From NCBI GenBank assembly GCA_903875445.1, contig CAIQWD010000018.1, positions 1-64,000 of the forward strand: a stretch of DNA of 64,000 bases, read 5' to 3'. Under the pieces are notes generated by a model that saw only the letters and a list, made by a program, of their open reading frames with translations, searched no databases and was not told where the DNA came from. The position numbers and the translations under genes are program-made. Of this stretch, positions 17,063 to 26,189 are shown one piece after another (the first letter of the stretch is position 1; each line of letters starts with the position of its first letter). The stretch is from an uncultured delta proteobacterium. Its GTDB lineage: Bacteria > Desulfobacterota > Desulfobulbia > Desulfobulbales > Desulfocapsaceae.

Positions 17063-17560
17063 ATGGAAACAATTGCCGTCTACTGGGAACCGAAAATCCG
17101 TGTCTATGGCCTTACTACGAGGAGCGGACTGTCCCTGTATACCTTGATCTTTCCCATTGCCAGGCTCGCCTACTGGGGTGGCGTTGTCGGAAGTCTTGAG
17201 ATAAAAGGCAGCGAGTTTGAATTGATTAACCTGCAGACAGCATCCGCCACGACGATGCAACTCTGCTTATTACCCGCTCAGGATGAACAGGCGGCGGATG
17301 TCCGCATGATCCTTGAGACTGGAGCGGAACACGAGGAAGCTACCTGTTTTAAGGTCGTGACACCGGTCGAGTTAATATACCTGCATGGTCCGCATTTCCA
17401 GGATCGTTACGGCATTGCCGATGCGGCTCTGAGACCCCTGCATACGGCACGGATCCCTATTCTTTCGGCCGGTTGCGCCGGAACCAGTGTCTATCTCGTA
17501 GTTTCCGAGAACCGGGCTGAAGAGGCCGCTGCCTGTCTTTCCGAGACATTTGTCTTCTGA
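17063..17560 (+). CDS. ACT-domain-like protein 2
   Basis: This 165-residue protein resembles its upstream neighbour in fold pattern: beta strands (TIAVYWEPKIRVYGLTT), helices, then a C-terminal ACT-like unit (IPILSAGCAGTSVYLVVSEN, followed by a helix EAAACLSETF) typical of aspartokinase regulatory domains. There is no enzyme domain. The ATG has a GGATAG-type ribosome site. Together the two genes may encode a heteromeric ligand-binding pair that feeds the kinase encoded next. This is inferred from position only. Confidence 0.65.
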   Translation: METIAVYWEPKIRVYGLTTRSGLSLYTLIFPIARLAYWGGVVGSLEIKGSEFELINLQTASATTMQLCLLPAQDEQAADVRMILETGAEHEEATCFKVVTPVELIYLHGPHFQDRYGIADAALRPLHTARIPILSAGCAGTSVYLVVSENRAEEAAACLSETFVF

Positions 17561-17695
17561 TCGAGTACCCTGCCCGACGACCTCAAGGCAACTCAGGCTA
17601 TGGAAAACCTGGCCCCGTATTTGCTAACGACTCCTTAATCTATAAGCCATCCATGATGGCGTCGATGTTCATCATAACACTCTTGGGAGGTGGAA

Positions 17696-19222
17696 ATGGA
17701 AATTATTGACAAGGAGATCGATTGGCGCCTGCGGGTGTTTGATTCGATGTCTTTTCCCACTGTTATCTTCAAACCGGATAAGACAATCGTCGCCGTCAAT
17801 AAGAAGTATTTGGAAAAACTTGGGACCGATGACTCCCTGATTCTTGGTAGACCCTGCCAAGAAGTTAATATCCAACACTATCCCGAACAGAAGTTTCCCT
17901 GCGTAAATAATGGTGAATGTCCACTGGCCAAGACGGTGAAATGCCGTACCGGCCAGTCGGTGTTGCTGAAATTCACCGACCAGCATGGGCAGCTGGGCTG
18001 GGAGGAACGGGTTTTTTCACCGATGCTCGACGAAAACGGTGAGGTAGACTACATTATTGAAAGTATTCGAGATGTCAGCCGGGTTAAGAATCTTGAAAAG
18101 ATGTACAGCGGCATCAGGGAACTTATCGATCGGGTAGTTCAGAGTTCGGTCGCCGCAATTATTGCAGCCGACCGGAGGGGACGCATCATCATGATGAATA
18201 AGGCCGCCGAGGTGCTTTTCGGACATTCGGCCTATTATACCGACAATGTCAATGTCGAAAACTTTTATCCGCCCGGTGTCGCCAGGGAACTCATGGTGAA
18301 GCTGCGGGATGAAAGGATAGGTGGAAGGGGTAAGTTGCCGGTCACCAGAGTCAACATCCGGCACAAAGACGGCACGGATATTCCCGTGGAAATGACAGCG
18401 GTCATTATCTACGAGGATGGCATGGAGACGGCGAGCGCCGGAATCTTTAACGATCTGCGAGACAGGTTGGAAGTGGAGCAACAACTGAAGGATGCCCATG
18501 CGCAACTCATCCAATCGGAAAAACTTGCCTCCCTTGGCAGACTGGCCGCAGGAGTCGCCCATGAAATCAACAATCCGCTAACGAGTATCCTCCTGTATGC
18601 CAACCTCATGCGGGAAAAGCTGGAAAAAGATAATCCACTGGAAAAAAATCTAACATATATCCTCGAGGATACCGAGCGCTGCAAGGAAATAGTCAAGAAT
18701 CTTCTGGCCTATAGCCGACAGACCAATCCGACACGGCAATACTTTAAGCTGAACGACGTCATTGATGAAAGTCTGCGGCTTATCCGTGACCAAAAGCTGT
18801 TTCTGCATATCACGGTTGTCGAAGACAAATGGCCGCATTGGCTGCTGGTTTATGCCGATAAGAATCAAATTTGCCAGGTGTTGATCAACTTGATAATCAA
18901 TGCCATTGATGTCATGGAGGGACAGGGCGTGCTCACGTTGCACACTTTTGAGGATACGGTGAGCGGCAAGGCCTTTCTTGAGGTGACTGATACGGGCGGC
19001 GGTATTCCAGAGGCAAATAAGTCTAAAATATTTGATCCGTTTTTTTCCACCAAGGAGCTGGGGAAAGGTACCGGCCTCGGCCTCAGTATGGCCTATGGCA
19101 TAATGGAAGAAAATAATGGTCGTATTTTTGTGAAAGACACCGGACCGCAAGGGACGACCTTTGCTTTGGAATTGCCTGCGGTGCCGTCGTCGGAAGTAAT
19201 TTTATTTGATTCTATTGGTTAG
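17696..19222 (+). CDS. Soluble PAS-PAS histidine kinase
   Basis: This 508-residue kinase has no membrane segment. The first PAS domain (residues 10-130) carries a cysteine-rich insert (Cys54, 69, 75, 83; motif [16 protein letters not shown]), like the sigma-54 activator at 6467. A second PAS spans about 140-255. The HisKA box [14 protein letters not shown] has the phospho-acceptor at His289, and the HATPase has DTGGGIP and GTGLGLS. The ATG at 17696 is preceded by GGGAGG at a 5-base spacing; a GTG two codons earlier overlaps that site and is unlikely. The next gene follows immediately, so they are probably co-expressed. Confidence 0.93.
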   Translation: MEIIDKEIDWRLRVFDSMSFPTVIFKPDKTIVAVNKKYLEKLGTDDSLILGRPCQEVNIQHYPEQKFPCVNNGECPLAKTVKCRTGQSVLLKFTDQHGQLGWEERVFSPMLDENGEVDYIIESIRDVSRVKNLEKMYSGIRELIDRVVQSSVAAIIAADRRGRIIMMNKAAEVLFGHSAYYTDNVNVENFYPPGVARELMVKLRDERIGGRGKLPVTRVNIRHKDGTDIPVEMTAVIIYEDGMETASAGIFNDLRDRLEVEQQLKDAHAQLIQSEKLASLGRLAAGVAHEINNPLTSILLYANLMREKLEKDNPLEKNLTYILEDTERCKEIVKNLLAYSRQTNPTRQYFKLNDVIDESLRLIRDQKLFLHITVVEDKWPHWLLVYADKNQICQVLINLIINAIDVMEGQGVLTLHTFEDTVSGKAFLEVTDTGGGIPEANKSKIFDPFFSTKELGKGTGLGLSMAYGIMEENNGRIFVKDTGPQGTTFALELPAVPSSEVILFDSIG

Positions 19223-19231
19223 TTGGAGACA

Positions 19232-20704
19232 ATGATGCTGAGTAGCGTTGATGGAGATGGAATGGAAAAGCCGCGTATTCTCGTCATTGACGATGAACCG
19301 CGGATACGAGATGCCTGTCGGATGGTCCTCCTGGAGATGGGCTTTGAGGTCGCTTTGGCCGCGGATGGCATGCAGGGATTGGCTAAGATAAAGGAAAGGC
19401 ATTACGACATCATTCTTGTCGATTTGATGATGCCGGTCCTTTCCGGTTTTGACGTTCTTTCCCAGGTAAGGGAAGATCATCCGGATACGGTGGTCATCGT
19501 CATCACCGGTTACGCTACTATCGAGCATTCAATCGAGGCCATGAAAAAGGGGGCCTTCGATTTTATCCCCAAACCCTTTACCCCGGATCAATTGCGGGCG
19601 GTGGTCAGTAAATCGATCAAGTATACCCGCGCCTTGCAAGATATTACCGACACCAAATCCCGGCTCCGGGTAATGGTCAACCGCTTGATGGACGGGGTCA
19701 TGACCACCGACAAGGAAAAGCGCATCGTCCTGGCCAATCCGGCCTTTCTGCATATGCTCGGCTATCACGGAGAAAACGTTGTCGGCTACCTGGCGGAGGA
19801 GATCATGCCGAATGAAACGCTGAACCGGATGATCGACGAGGCACTTGCCATGCCACCGAATACCTTCACGGAAATCGTCCAGGAGTTAAGTTTTGAATCT
19901 CGGGAGGGCCAGAGCGAGCGAATTTTGAATGTCCGTTGTGCACCGTTTCGCGGGCGAACCGGGGTGAGTCTCGGGACCATCACCGTCCTGCATGATATTA
20001 CCGCGATCAAAAAGATCGAGCGGATGAAATCCGATTTTGTTTCGATGGTCTCGCACGAGATCCGCAGCCCGATGAATTCCCTGCTCATGCAGATGAAGGT
20101 CATCCTTGATGGCCTGGCCGGCGAAGTTACCGACAAGCAGCGCGAGATTCTCGAACGGGCCTCCGGAAAGATACAAAATCTCACCGCCATGGTGAGCGAG
20201 TTGCTTGATTTGGCGCGTATCGAGGCAGGGCTGGTTACCGACGAAAAAGAGACGATTGACATGCGAGCCCTCCTGGAAGAACAGGTTGCCTTCCACTTGC
20301 CTGGGGCACAGGCTAAAAATATCAGCCTGCAGTTAGAACAACTGCCTATCCTCCCGACGATTCCGGCAAACCGACGCGGCATGGAAGAGGTCTTTACCAA
20401 TCTCATTACCAATGCCATCAAATATTCCCCCCGCGACCGCCTGATTTCTCTGTCGGCTACCCTCGAAAATGAGTATGTCGCCATAACCGTTCGCGATACC
20501 GGTTTCGGTATCCCGGAAGAAGATTTAGAGGAGATCTTTACCCGTTTCTACCGGGTGAAGGATAGCAATACCCGGGAAATTCACGGTACCGGCCTGGGGC
20601 TTGCCATCGTTAAAAGCATCGTCAATGCCCATCACGGCAGCATCAAGGTGGCGAGCAAACTGGGCCAGGGAACCGCCTTCACCGTCTTCTTGCCATATTC
20701 ATAA
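19232..20704 (+). CDS. Receiver-PAS-histidine kinase
   Basis: This protein of about 490 residues starts with a receiver domain (ILVIDDEPRIR, LVDLMMP, PKPF), then a PAS domain (about 150-265), then HisKA with SHEIRSP (His275) and a HATPase with NLITNAIKYSP and GTGLGLA. Such receiver-kinase proteins accept phosphate from another kinase and act as relays. The start is uncertain: ATG at 19232 or 19235 lie just after a GGAG, while ATG at 19262 also has a GGAG at 5 bases and would begin MEKPRILVIDDEP. The upstream kinase gene ends at 19222, so the two form an operon. Confidence 0.92.
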   Translation: MMLSSVDGDGMEKPRILVIDDEPRIRDACRMVLLEMGFEVALAADGMQGLAKIKERHYDIILVDLMMPVLSGFDVLSQVREDHPDTVVIVITGYATIEHSIEAMKKGAFDFIPKPFTPDQLRAVVSKSIKYTRALQDITDTKSRLRVMVNRLMDGVMTTDKEKRIVLANPAFLHMLGYHGENVVGYLAEEIMPNETLNRMIDEALAMPPNTFTEIVQELSFESREGQSERILNVRCAPFRGRTGVSLGTITVLHDITAIKKIERMKSDFVSMVSHEIRSPMNSLLMQMKVILDGLAGEVTDKQREILERASGKIQNLTAMVSELLDLARIEAGLVTDEKETIDMRALLEEQVAFHLPGAQAKNISLQLEQLPILPTIPANRRGMEEVFTNLITNAIKYSPRDRLISLSATLENEYVAITVRDTGFGIPEEDLEEIFTRFYRVKDSNTREIHGTGLGLAIVKSIVNAHHGSIKVASKLGQGTAFTVFLPYS

Positions 20705-20851
20705 AACTGAACAGGATCAGTTAGATAGAATGGGAGTGTGGAGATTATTCATTCCATTCTCCTCTCTTGCTCCTTCCTGGAGCTCGACCAATATCACTGA
20801 CTGATTCCTCTTTTTTCCAACGTCCACACCTCGCTTTTTGCTCGGCTGGCA

Positions 20852-20860
20852 TGCTATAAT
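20852..20860 (+). promoter_or_regulatory. Extended -10 promoter of TonB receptor gene
   Basis: TGCTATAAT is a perfect extended -10 element 66 bases before the receptor start. No good -35 is visible, which is normal for extended -10 promoters. Confidence 0.5.
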
Positions 20861-20926
20861 GTCCTATTTAATAGCCTTGATACAGCACCTTGAATAGCCC
20901 CCATTTTTTCTGAGGAAAAAACGCCA

Positions 20927-22912
20927 ATGATGCTGGAAATTTTTCGATATTGCTGCGGTTTTCTTTTCCTACTCCTGGTTTTTAATCCTTTTTTGCTGAA
21001 GGCTGACACTCCTCTGGATTTGACCGACCTCAGTCTTGAAGATCTGATGAAGATTCCCGTGTATGGGGCGTCAAAATTCGATCAGAAAATCACAGATGCA
21101 CCTGCGTCCGTCACTATCGTTACTGCCGACGACATCCAGAAATTTGGCTATCGGACTCTCGCTGATCTTTTACGAAGCGTTCGCGGGATCAACGTCTCTT
21201 ACGATCGTAATTACAGCTATGCCGGGCTTCGCGGGTTTTCTTCAACAGGGGATTACAATAGCCGTTTTCTTGTTCAGATCGATGGACATCGCATCAATGA
21301 AAACATCTACAATCAAGCCCTTATCGGTACAGAATTTATTTTAGATATTGACCTGATCGATAAGGTGGAAATCATTCGCGGCTCGGGGGCGTCCCTTTAT
21401 GGAAGCAATGCCTTTTTCGGGGTCATCAACATCGTCACCAAAAATTCAAGCAAGTTCGGCCAGCCGCAAATTGCCGGTGCTTATGGCAGCTACGATAGCT
21501 TCAAGGGACGTCTGAGTTACGGTAGGCAATTTGAGAGTGGTTTGGAATTGGCTCTCTCCGGCACCGACTATTACAGCAAAGGACAGAATCTCTATTATTC
21601 CGAATTCGATAATTCAACCACCCCTGGCGGCATTTCCAGCAATTCCGACGGCGATAAAAGTGGAACGCTCTTTGGTCGGATGAAATACGGTCCGCTGACT
21701 CTGGAAAGCGCTTGGGTTTCTCGTGATAAAACTCTGCCCACGGGTGCATATGGAACCGATTTCAACAACCCGAATACGTTTACTGTCGATAAAAGCTGGT
21801 ACCTGGATCTGAAATATCATCAAACAGTCTACAAAAATACAGAAATTACAGCCCGCCTCTTTTTTGACGAATATCAATATGATGGCCATTATTCTTATGC
21901 AGGGCGCATTAACAAGGATACCGCTTTGGGGCAAGCGTTGGGAAGCGAACTTATCGTCTCCCGGCCTTTTTTCGACGGAGAACACCGACTGACGGCAGGG
22001 GCCGAATTTGTCGACAACCTCGCGCAGAATCAGAAAAACGAGGATCTAGACCCCTATGCATTGAACTTGGACAGCACGGAAACCAGTCAGAAATGGGCCT
22101 TCTTTACCCAGGATGAATACCAAGCGACCACCTGGCTCCGAATCAATGCCGGTCTGTGTCTGGATCATTCTGCAAATTTTGGCAGCTTGGTGAATCCGCG
22201 ACTGGCTTTCATTATCCAGCCGGAAGAGAAAACCACTGTCAAACTCATTTATGGAACGGCTCTTCGGCCTCCCAATGCCTACGAGTTGTATTACGAGGAT
22301 GGTGTAACCAGCAAAAGACCGTTGCATCTGGACCCGGAAAAAAACACCACCTATGAAGCCATACTCGAACAGCGATTCTTCTCAAATTATCGTGCGTCGG
22401 CTGGTGTATTTTCCTACGATATCGTAGATATGATTCGTCAAGTGAACGATCCTGAGACGAATCTATCAATTTTCCAGAACTCCGGCGAAATTACCGCTGA
22501 AGGTTTCGAGCTGGAGCTGGAAGGAGTATGGCCGGCAGGTCTTCGTGGCAATATCGGGTATACTTTTCAGGATGCCACAGATAAGAGTACCGGCGAAGCA
22601 CCTGCCAATTCTCCGCAACATATCGGAAAGGTGAATCTGATAGTTCCCCTTTTTTCCGACGCCTGGTCTCTCGGAACCAATCTGCAATATCTCAGTCCCA
22701 GAAAAACCAACGACAGCTCCAGTACCGATGAGGTATGGCTTATCAATATGACACTCCTCGCCAAGAATATTCAACCGGGATTAACATTGTCTTTGAGCGG
22801 TTATAATCTTTTGAATCAGAAATACAAGGACCCGGTCGGGCTGGAATTCCGGCAGACTGGTATCGAGCAGGACGGGATTACCTTTCTGCTGAAAATGGTC
22901 TTGTCTTATTAG
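20927..22912 (+). CDS. TonB-dependent outer-membrane receptor
   Basis: This 661-residue protein has a signal peptide of about 27 residues, a TonB-type plug domain (PASVTIVTADDIQKFGYRTL, then LRGFSSTGDYNSRFLVQIDG and VEIIRGSGASLYGSNAFFGVI), and a 22-strand-type beta barrel ending in a C-terminal aromatic strand (FLLKMVLSY). It imports a ligand, probably an iron or metal chelate, cobalamin or an organic molecule, using TonB energy. The short region DLTDLSLEDLMKIPV just before the plug is typical of a subfamily often found beside YfiR-type proteins. The YfiR-family gene follows. There is no clue to the substrate. Confidence 0.93.
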   Translation: MMLEIFRYCCGFLFLLLVFNPFLLKADTPLDLTDLSLEDLMKIPVYGASKFDQKITDAPASVTIVTADDIQKFGYRTLADLLRSVRGINVSYDRNYSYAGLRGFSSTGDYNSRFLVQIDGHRINENIYNQALIGTEFILDIDLIDKVEIIRGSGASLYGSNAFFGVINIVTKNSSKFGQPQIAGAYGSYDSFKGRLSYGRQFESGLELALSGTDYYSKGQNLYYSEFDNSTTPGGISSNSDGDKSGTLFGRMKYGPLTLESAWVSRDKTLPTGAYGTDFNNPNTFTVDKSWYLDLKYHQTVYKNTEITARLFFDEYQYDGHYSYAGRINKDTALGQALGSELIVSRPFFDGEHRLTAGAEFVDNLAQNQKNEDLDPYALNLDSTETSQKWAFFTQDEYQATTWLRINAGLCLDHSANFGSLVNPRLAFIIQPEEKTTVKLIYGTALRPPNAYELYYEDGVTSKRPLHLDPEKNTTYEAILEQRFFSNYRASAGVFSYDIVDMIRQVNDPETNLSIFQNSGEITAEGFELELEGVWPAGLRGNIGYTFQDATDKSTGEAPANSPQHIGKVNLIVPLFSDAWSLGTNLQYLSPRKTNDSSSTDEVWLINMTLLAKNIQPGLTLSLSGYNLLNQKYKDPVGLEFRQTGIEQDGITFLLKMVLSY

Positions 22913-22964
22913 GAGCCGTTACGAAATAACTTGAACATTTACTCCATTTCGTTACGGCTCCTTA
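22909..22964. repeat. Inverted pair of the dispersed repeat (copies B, C)
   Basis: Arms 22909-22927 and 22946-22964 are 19-base copies of ATTTCGTAACGGCTCCTAA in opposite orientation with two mismatches, enclosing 18 bases. The hairpin begins at the receptor's stop codon and could work as a terminator, though the T run is weak (GCTTTT). A third, shorter copy lies at 22992-23012. Confidence 0.6.
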
Positions 22965-23089
22965 TGCCGCTTTTAGTGAGATGGTTCGAGTTATTTTTGC
23001 TTAACGGCTTAGTACTTTAGAAATTCTTTTTTCAAATAATTTCGTGAAGATACTTATCCCGGCTTGTCGGGGCTTAGGCCTTGTAAAAC

Positions 23090-23644
23090 ATGTTGAAACA
23101 TAAACAACATTTTCGGTTCCTTTGGGTCCTGCTGCTCTGCCCTCTTTTTCTCATAAGCAGTTGTGGTCTTCTTCGTGCCCAAGAAGCCAATCAGGAATAC
23201 CAGCTTAAGGCCGCTTTTCTTGTGAATTTTTCCCGGTTCATTACCTGGCCTGCGCAATCGTTTTCACCTGATCAAGAGAAAGTTACCTTCTGCATCGCTG
23301 GAAAAAACCCATTCGGTACCACTCTCGATGCTGTCGAAAGTAAGAAGATCAACGACCGTAGCGCCCAGGTTGTCTCTATCGATTCCTTCCAAAAGCTTCC
23401 ACAATGTCATTTGCTCTTTGTCAGTAAATCCGAATACAACGATTTTAGCTTTTTGCTCTCCCGTATTGGTAAAAAACCAGTCGTCATGGTCAGCGATATT
23501 CCGGGATTTGTGGATGCCGGCGGCTCCATCGAATTTGTTATCAAAGAGGAACGGTTGTCCTTTATCATTAATAATTCCGACTTAAAGCAACGGGGCATAC
23601 AGGCCGGTTCCTCTCTGCTGGGATTAGCGGTATCAGTAAGATAG
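23090..23644 (+). CDS. YfiR-family (DUF4154) periplasmic protein
   Basis: This 184-residue protein has an N-terminal signal sequence with a possible lipobox-like ISSCG, then the YfiR/DUF4154 pattern: EYQLKAAFLVNFSRFITWP, a central FCIAGKNPFG, CHLLFVS, then SIEFVIKEERLSFIINNSDLKQRGI and a final SSLLGLAV. In Pseudomonas YfiR is a periplasmic repressor of the diguanylate cyclase YfiN. Here the adjacent gene is a TonB receptor, and no YfiN-like cyclase or kinase follows, so the partner is either elsewhere or lost. The role is inferred from family. Confidence 0.88.
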   Translation: MLKHKQHFRFLWVLLLCPLFLISSCGLLRAQEANQEYQLKAAFLVNFSRFITWPAQSFSPDQEKVTFCIAGKNPFGTTLDAVESKKINDRSAQVVSIDSFQKLPQCHLLFVSKSEYNDFSFLLSRIGKKPVVMVSDIPGFVDAGGSIEFVIKEERLSFIINNSDLKQRGIQAGSSLLGLAVSVR

Positions 23645-23701
23645 GAATGGGCTTATGAGACAGTGACTCATCCAACTCCCGATGTTGCTGTCTTCACGAT
23701 T

Positions 23702-23721
23702 ATTTTGGTAACGGCCCCTAA
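23702..23721 (+). repeat. Dispersed repeat, copy D
   Basis: ATTTTGGTAACGGCCCCTAA matches the motif at 5-23 and 22909-22964. It lies between the YfiR-family gene and the convergent chromate operon. Confidence 0.45.
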
Positions 23722-23731
23722 ACTGTCGCCG

Positions 23732-23755
23732 ATATGGATTCGCCTCCATATACGA
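23732..23755 (+). terminator. Terminator of the YfiR-family gene
   Basis: A perfect 7-base stem ATATGGA/TCCATAT with a TTCGCC loop is followed by ACGATTTT. Confidence 0.45.
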
Positions 23756-23797
23756 TTTTGCCTGGTGCTCCTTCCCTAAGCTCAATCCCGCGGATTT

Positions 23798-24466
23798 CTA
23801 CTGTTCGGTTGCCTTGATATTGTCGAAGCACGTTAAGGAGTCGGCTTTGGTCCACAACCCCACTTTTCCATTCTTGAAGGTACCATCATGAGCCTCGACT
23901 ACCAGCTTCTGGTTCAAAAAACCACGGATGGTGTCACCCTTGACCTCTACCCGCAATTCTTGCCATTCTCCGGATGGGACCTTGGCCGAGCCTTCCTTGA
24001 TATCACGGCGATACCCTCCGGTATATTTATAGATGTTGACGTTGTCCTCCAGGGCGTTGGCCCGCAGGATATAGTAGTTATCCTTGTCTTGAATACGAAA
24101 AATGATGCCGGCAGCCTGATCTGTTTTGCCGGAAATAGGCTTGAAACTGGCTGAGACAACTACATCGACGAATACCTTGTCACTCAGTGAAAGAGCTGGG
24201 AAAGATTCCTTAGCGGTTTGACAAAGAGCATTGGGCTGACTCGGTGTGTCTGACTCAGCACGGATCGCCCAATTTCCACTGAAAACATTTGCTCCTGCCG
24301 GAAGTCCTCCAGCTTTATCGGTGTCAAAGTTCCATTGCATCGTCTGGCCAGTCTCGGCATTGTTATTTTTCGATTGATACCTCTCTGTTGCCTGACATTT
24401 TGCGTAATAAGTTAAAAGGCAAACCACCAATAGCAACGCATAGTAACTTATCGTTTTCGTTCTCAT
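23798..24466 (-). CDS. Exported LamG/DUF1080-like protein
   Basis: This 222-residue protein has a signal peptide and a concanavalin-like beta-sandwich: QWNFDTDKAGGLPAG, GNWAIRAES, then VVVSASFKP, AAGIIFRIQDKDNYYILRANA, GEWQELRVEVKGDTIRGFLNQKLV and a final FKNGKVGLWTKADSLTCFDNIK. This pattern fits the DUF1080/laminin-G-like family, often carbohydrate- or ligand-binding. The ATG at 24466 has AGGAG at 7 bases, and an eight-codon upstream extension lacks this signal. It is the last gene of the chromate operon. No link between this fold and chromate is known to me. Confidence 0.8.
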   Translation of the reverse strand: MRTKTISYYALLLVVCLLTYYAKCQATERYQSKNNNAETGQTMQWNFDTDKAGGLPAGANVFSGNWAIRAESDTPSQPNALCQTAKESFPALSLSDKVFVDVVVSASFKPISGKTDQAAGIIFRIQDKDNYYILRANALEDNVNIYKYTGGYRRDIKEGSAKVPSGEWQELRVEVKGDTIRGFLNQKLVVEAHDGTFKNGKVGLWTKADSLTCFDNIKATEQ

Positions 24467-24508
24467 CTCATTTCTCCTTTGTGACTGCAAACGCTTCCTC
24501 TGGATCGG

Positions 24509-24817
24509 TTATTTCTGTCCATCCGGCCACCCCAGAATGCCTCCTGCGAGGAACTTTACGCCGGGATGGCTTTTCTGCAGAGCATCGGCAATCGACTGGC
24601 TCACCGAGCCTCCCTTGACACAGTAGACAACCAACTCCTGGCCCGTAGGCAGAGTTTTCTTCCATTCTTCAACCTTTTCCGGATCGTACCACGTCGCCCC
24701 TTCGATCATCTCCGGCGATTTTTCGTAGTCGGTTTTTCTTCTGATGTCGAGCACACAGACCTTGGCTTTTTCAGTGAGTTTATCTTTCAATTCGAGTGGG
24801 GTAATCGAGGTACTCAT
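24509..24817 (-). CDS. Rhodanese-domain protein
   Basis: This 102-residue protein is a single rhodanese domain: a VCVLDIRRKTDY strand-helix start, and the catalytic cysteine in the loop VVYCVKGGSVS near residue 70, followed by a helix and GGILGWPDG. It can transfer sulfane sulfur or reduce oxyanions in some relatives. The start at 24817 is chosen because GGAG lies 8 bases upstream; the ATG two codons earlier would have only a 2-base spacing. It sits between chrA and a LamG-like gene. Rhodaneses near chrA occur in chromate clusters and may deal with thiol or sulfate stress; this is inference. Confidence 0.9.
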   Translation of the reverse strand: MSTSITPLELKDKLTEKAKVCVLDIRRKTDYEKSPEMIEGATWYDPEKVEEWKKTLPTGQELVVYCVKGGSVSQSIADALQKSHPGVKFLAGGILGWPDGQK

Positions 24818-24854
24818 AGTCATCTCTCCATAATGAAGGTAATTTTCTAAGATC

Positions 24855-26174
24855 TTAAAATCCAAGGAAATGCCAGAGCAAACCTGCACTTCCAGCACCG
24901 GCGATTATTGCAATAATACCGACTTCATAAAACTGCATCACAACGAATGTCACGATGGCCAGGATCGCCGAAAACCAGGCAAAACCGCTCGCCGGGAACA
25001 GCACCTGGGTGCCGAACCATACGCCGAGATTAAGAATCACTCCGACCACGGCGGGGGTGATGGTAGCTAGAGCCGCCGACATTTTCGCATTGCCGGTTAG
25101 CCGTTCTATATAGGGAGCTCCGAGAAAAATGAACATGAAACTTGGCAGAAAGGTAAAATAAGTGGCAATAAGCGAACCTGTAACAGATCCAAGAAATGGC
25201 CTCAGCGAGCCGGAATGGTTCCAACCGGCGAGAAAACCAATAAACTGCACGACCATGATAAGAGGACCGGGTGTTGTCTCAGCCAGACCAAGCCCATCCA
25301 TCATCTGCAGACTGGTCAGCCAGTGGTACTGTTCAACTCCGGCCTGGGCGATATAGCCGAGGAGAGAATAAGCCCCACCAAAAGTCAAAAAAGCTGCCTT
25401 GGTAAAAAAGTAGGCTTCTGTGGCAAAAGCTGAACCGTGCAGAAGGTAATAGAGCCCGAGAAAAGGAATCCCCCATAGGAGAAGAAAAACCGTTAACAGC
25501 AAGGTGATTCTGGAAAGAGAAGGCGTTTGATTGTGTTGTCCTTGAACATCGGCTCGAGAGGTCCCACCCGCTTGTTTCGCAGCGATAAAAAGATCTGGAT
25601 AATACTGACTGCCGATTATGCCGACAATTCCTACTGTGAGAATCAGGGCGGGAAAAGGGAGGTTGAGAAAATAGGTGCCCAGGAAAGAAAGCACGGCTAT
25701 TCCTATCAGCACATTGTTTTTCAGAGACTTCTTGCCGATCTTGATGACTGCGGCAAGGACAATGGCCAAGACGGCAGCCTTGAGGCCGACAAAGATCGCC
25801 GCCACCCAAGGCAAGGTGCCATAGGCGATATAGATATAACTGAGGCCAAAGAGTATAAACACCGAAGGCAAGACAAAGAGCACCCCGGCGACGATGCCGC
25901 CCCTGGTTTTATGAAGCAGCCAACCGATATAGGTGGCCAGTTGCTGGGCCTCGGGTCCGGGCAGAAGCATGCAATAGTTGAGGGCGTGCAGGAATTTATC
26001 ATTGCTGATCCATTTTTTTCGATCTACCAGTTCCTGGTGCATGATAGCGATCTGACCAGCAGGGCCGCCAAAACTGATCCAGCCGAGTTTCAGCCAGAAA
26101 AGAAAGGCTTCCTTGAAGGAGGGGGTGATCTGTTCCGCTCCTGCGTTTGTTGTTATGGGATTTGCTGGAGTCAT
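24855..26174 (-). CDS. chrA: Chromate efflux transporter ChrA
   Basis: This 439-residue membrane protein is a long-chain ChrA, with two homologous CHR halves. The signature of the first half is visible: FWLKLGWISFGGPAGQIAIMH, then LHALNYCMLLPGPEAQQLATYIGW. The second half repeats it as FLTFGGAYSLLGYIAQ and MDGLGLAETTPGPLIMVVQF. ChrA exports chromate and relies on the conserved glycine/proline-rich loops. About 10-12 membrane segments are present. It follows an MFS gene and chrB in the same direction. The assignment is solid. Confidence 0.96.
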   Translation of the reverse strand: MTPANPITTNAGAEQITPSFKEAFLFWLKLGWISFGGPAGQIAIMHQELVDRKKWISNDKFLHALNYCMLLPGPEAQQLATYIGWLLHKTRGGIVAGVLFVLPSVFILFGLSYIYIAYGTLPWVAAIFVGLKAAVLAIVLAAVIKIGKKSLKNNVLIGIAVLSFLGTYFLNLPFPALILTVGIVGIIGSQYYPDLFIAAKQAGGTSRADVQGQHNQTPSLSRITLLLTVFLLLWGIPFLGLYYLLHGSAFATEAYFFTKAAFLTFGGAYSLLGYIAQAGVEQYHWLTSLQMMDGLGLAETTPGPLIMVVQFIGFLAGWNHSGSLRPFLGSVTGSLIATYFTFLPSFMFIFLGAPYIERLTGNAKMSAALATITPAVVGVILNLGVWFGTQVLFPASGFAWFSAILAIVTFVVMQFYEVGIIAIIAGAGSAGLLWHFLGF

Positions 26175-26189
26175 ACATTCACCGTGTAT

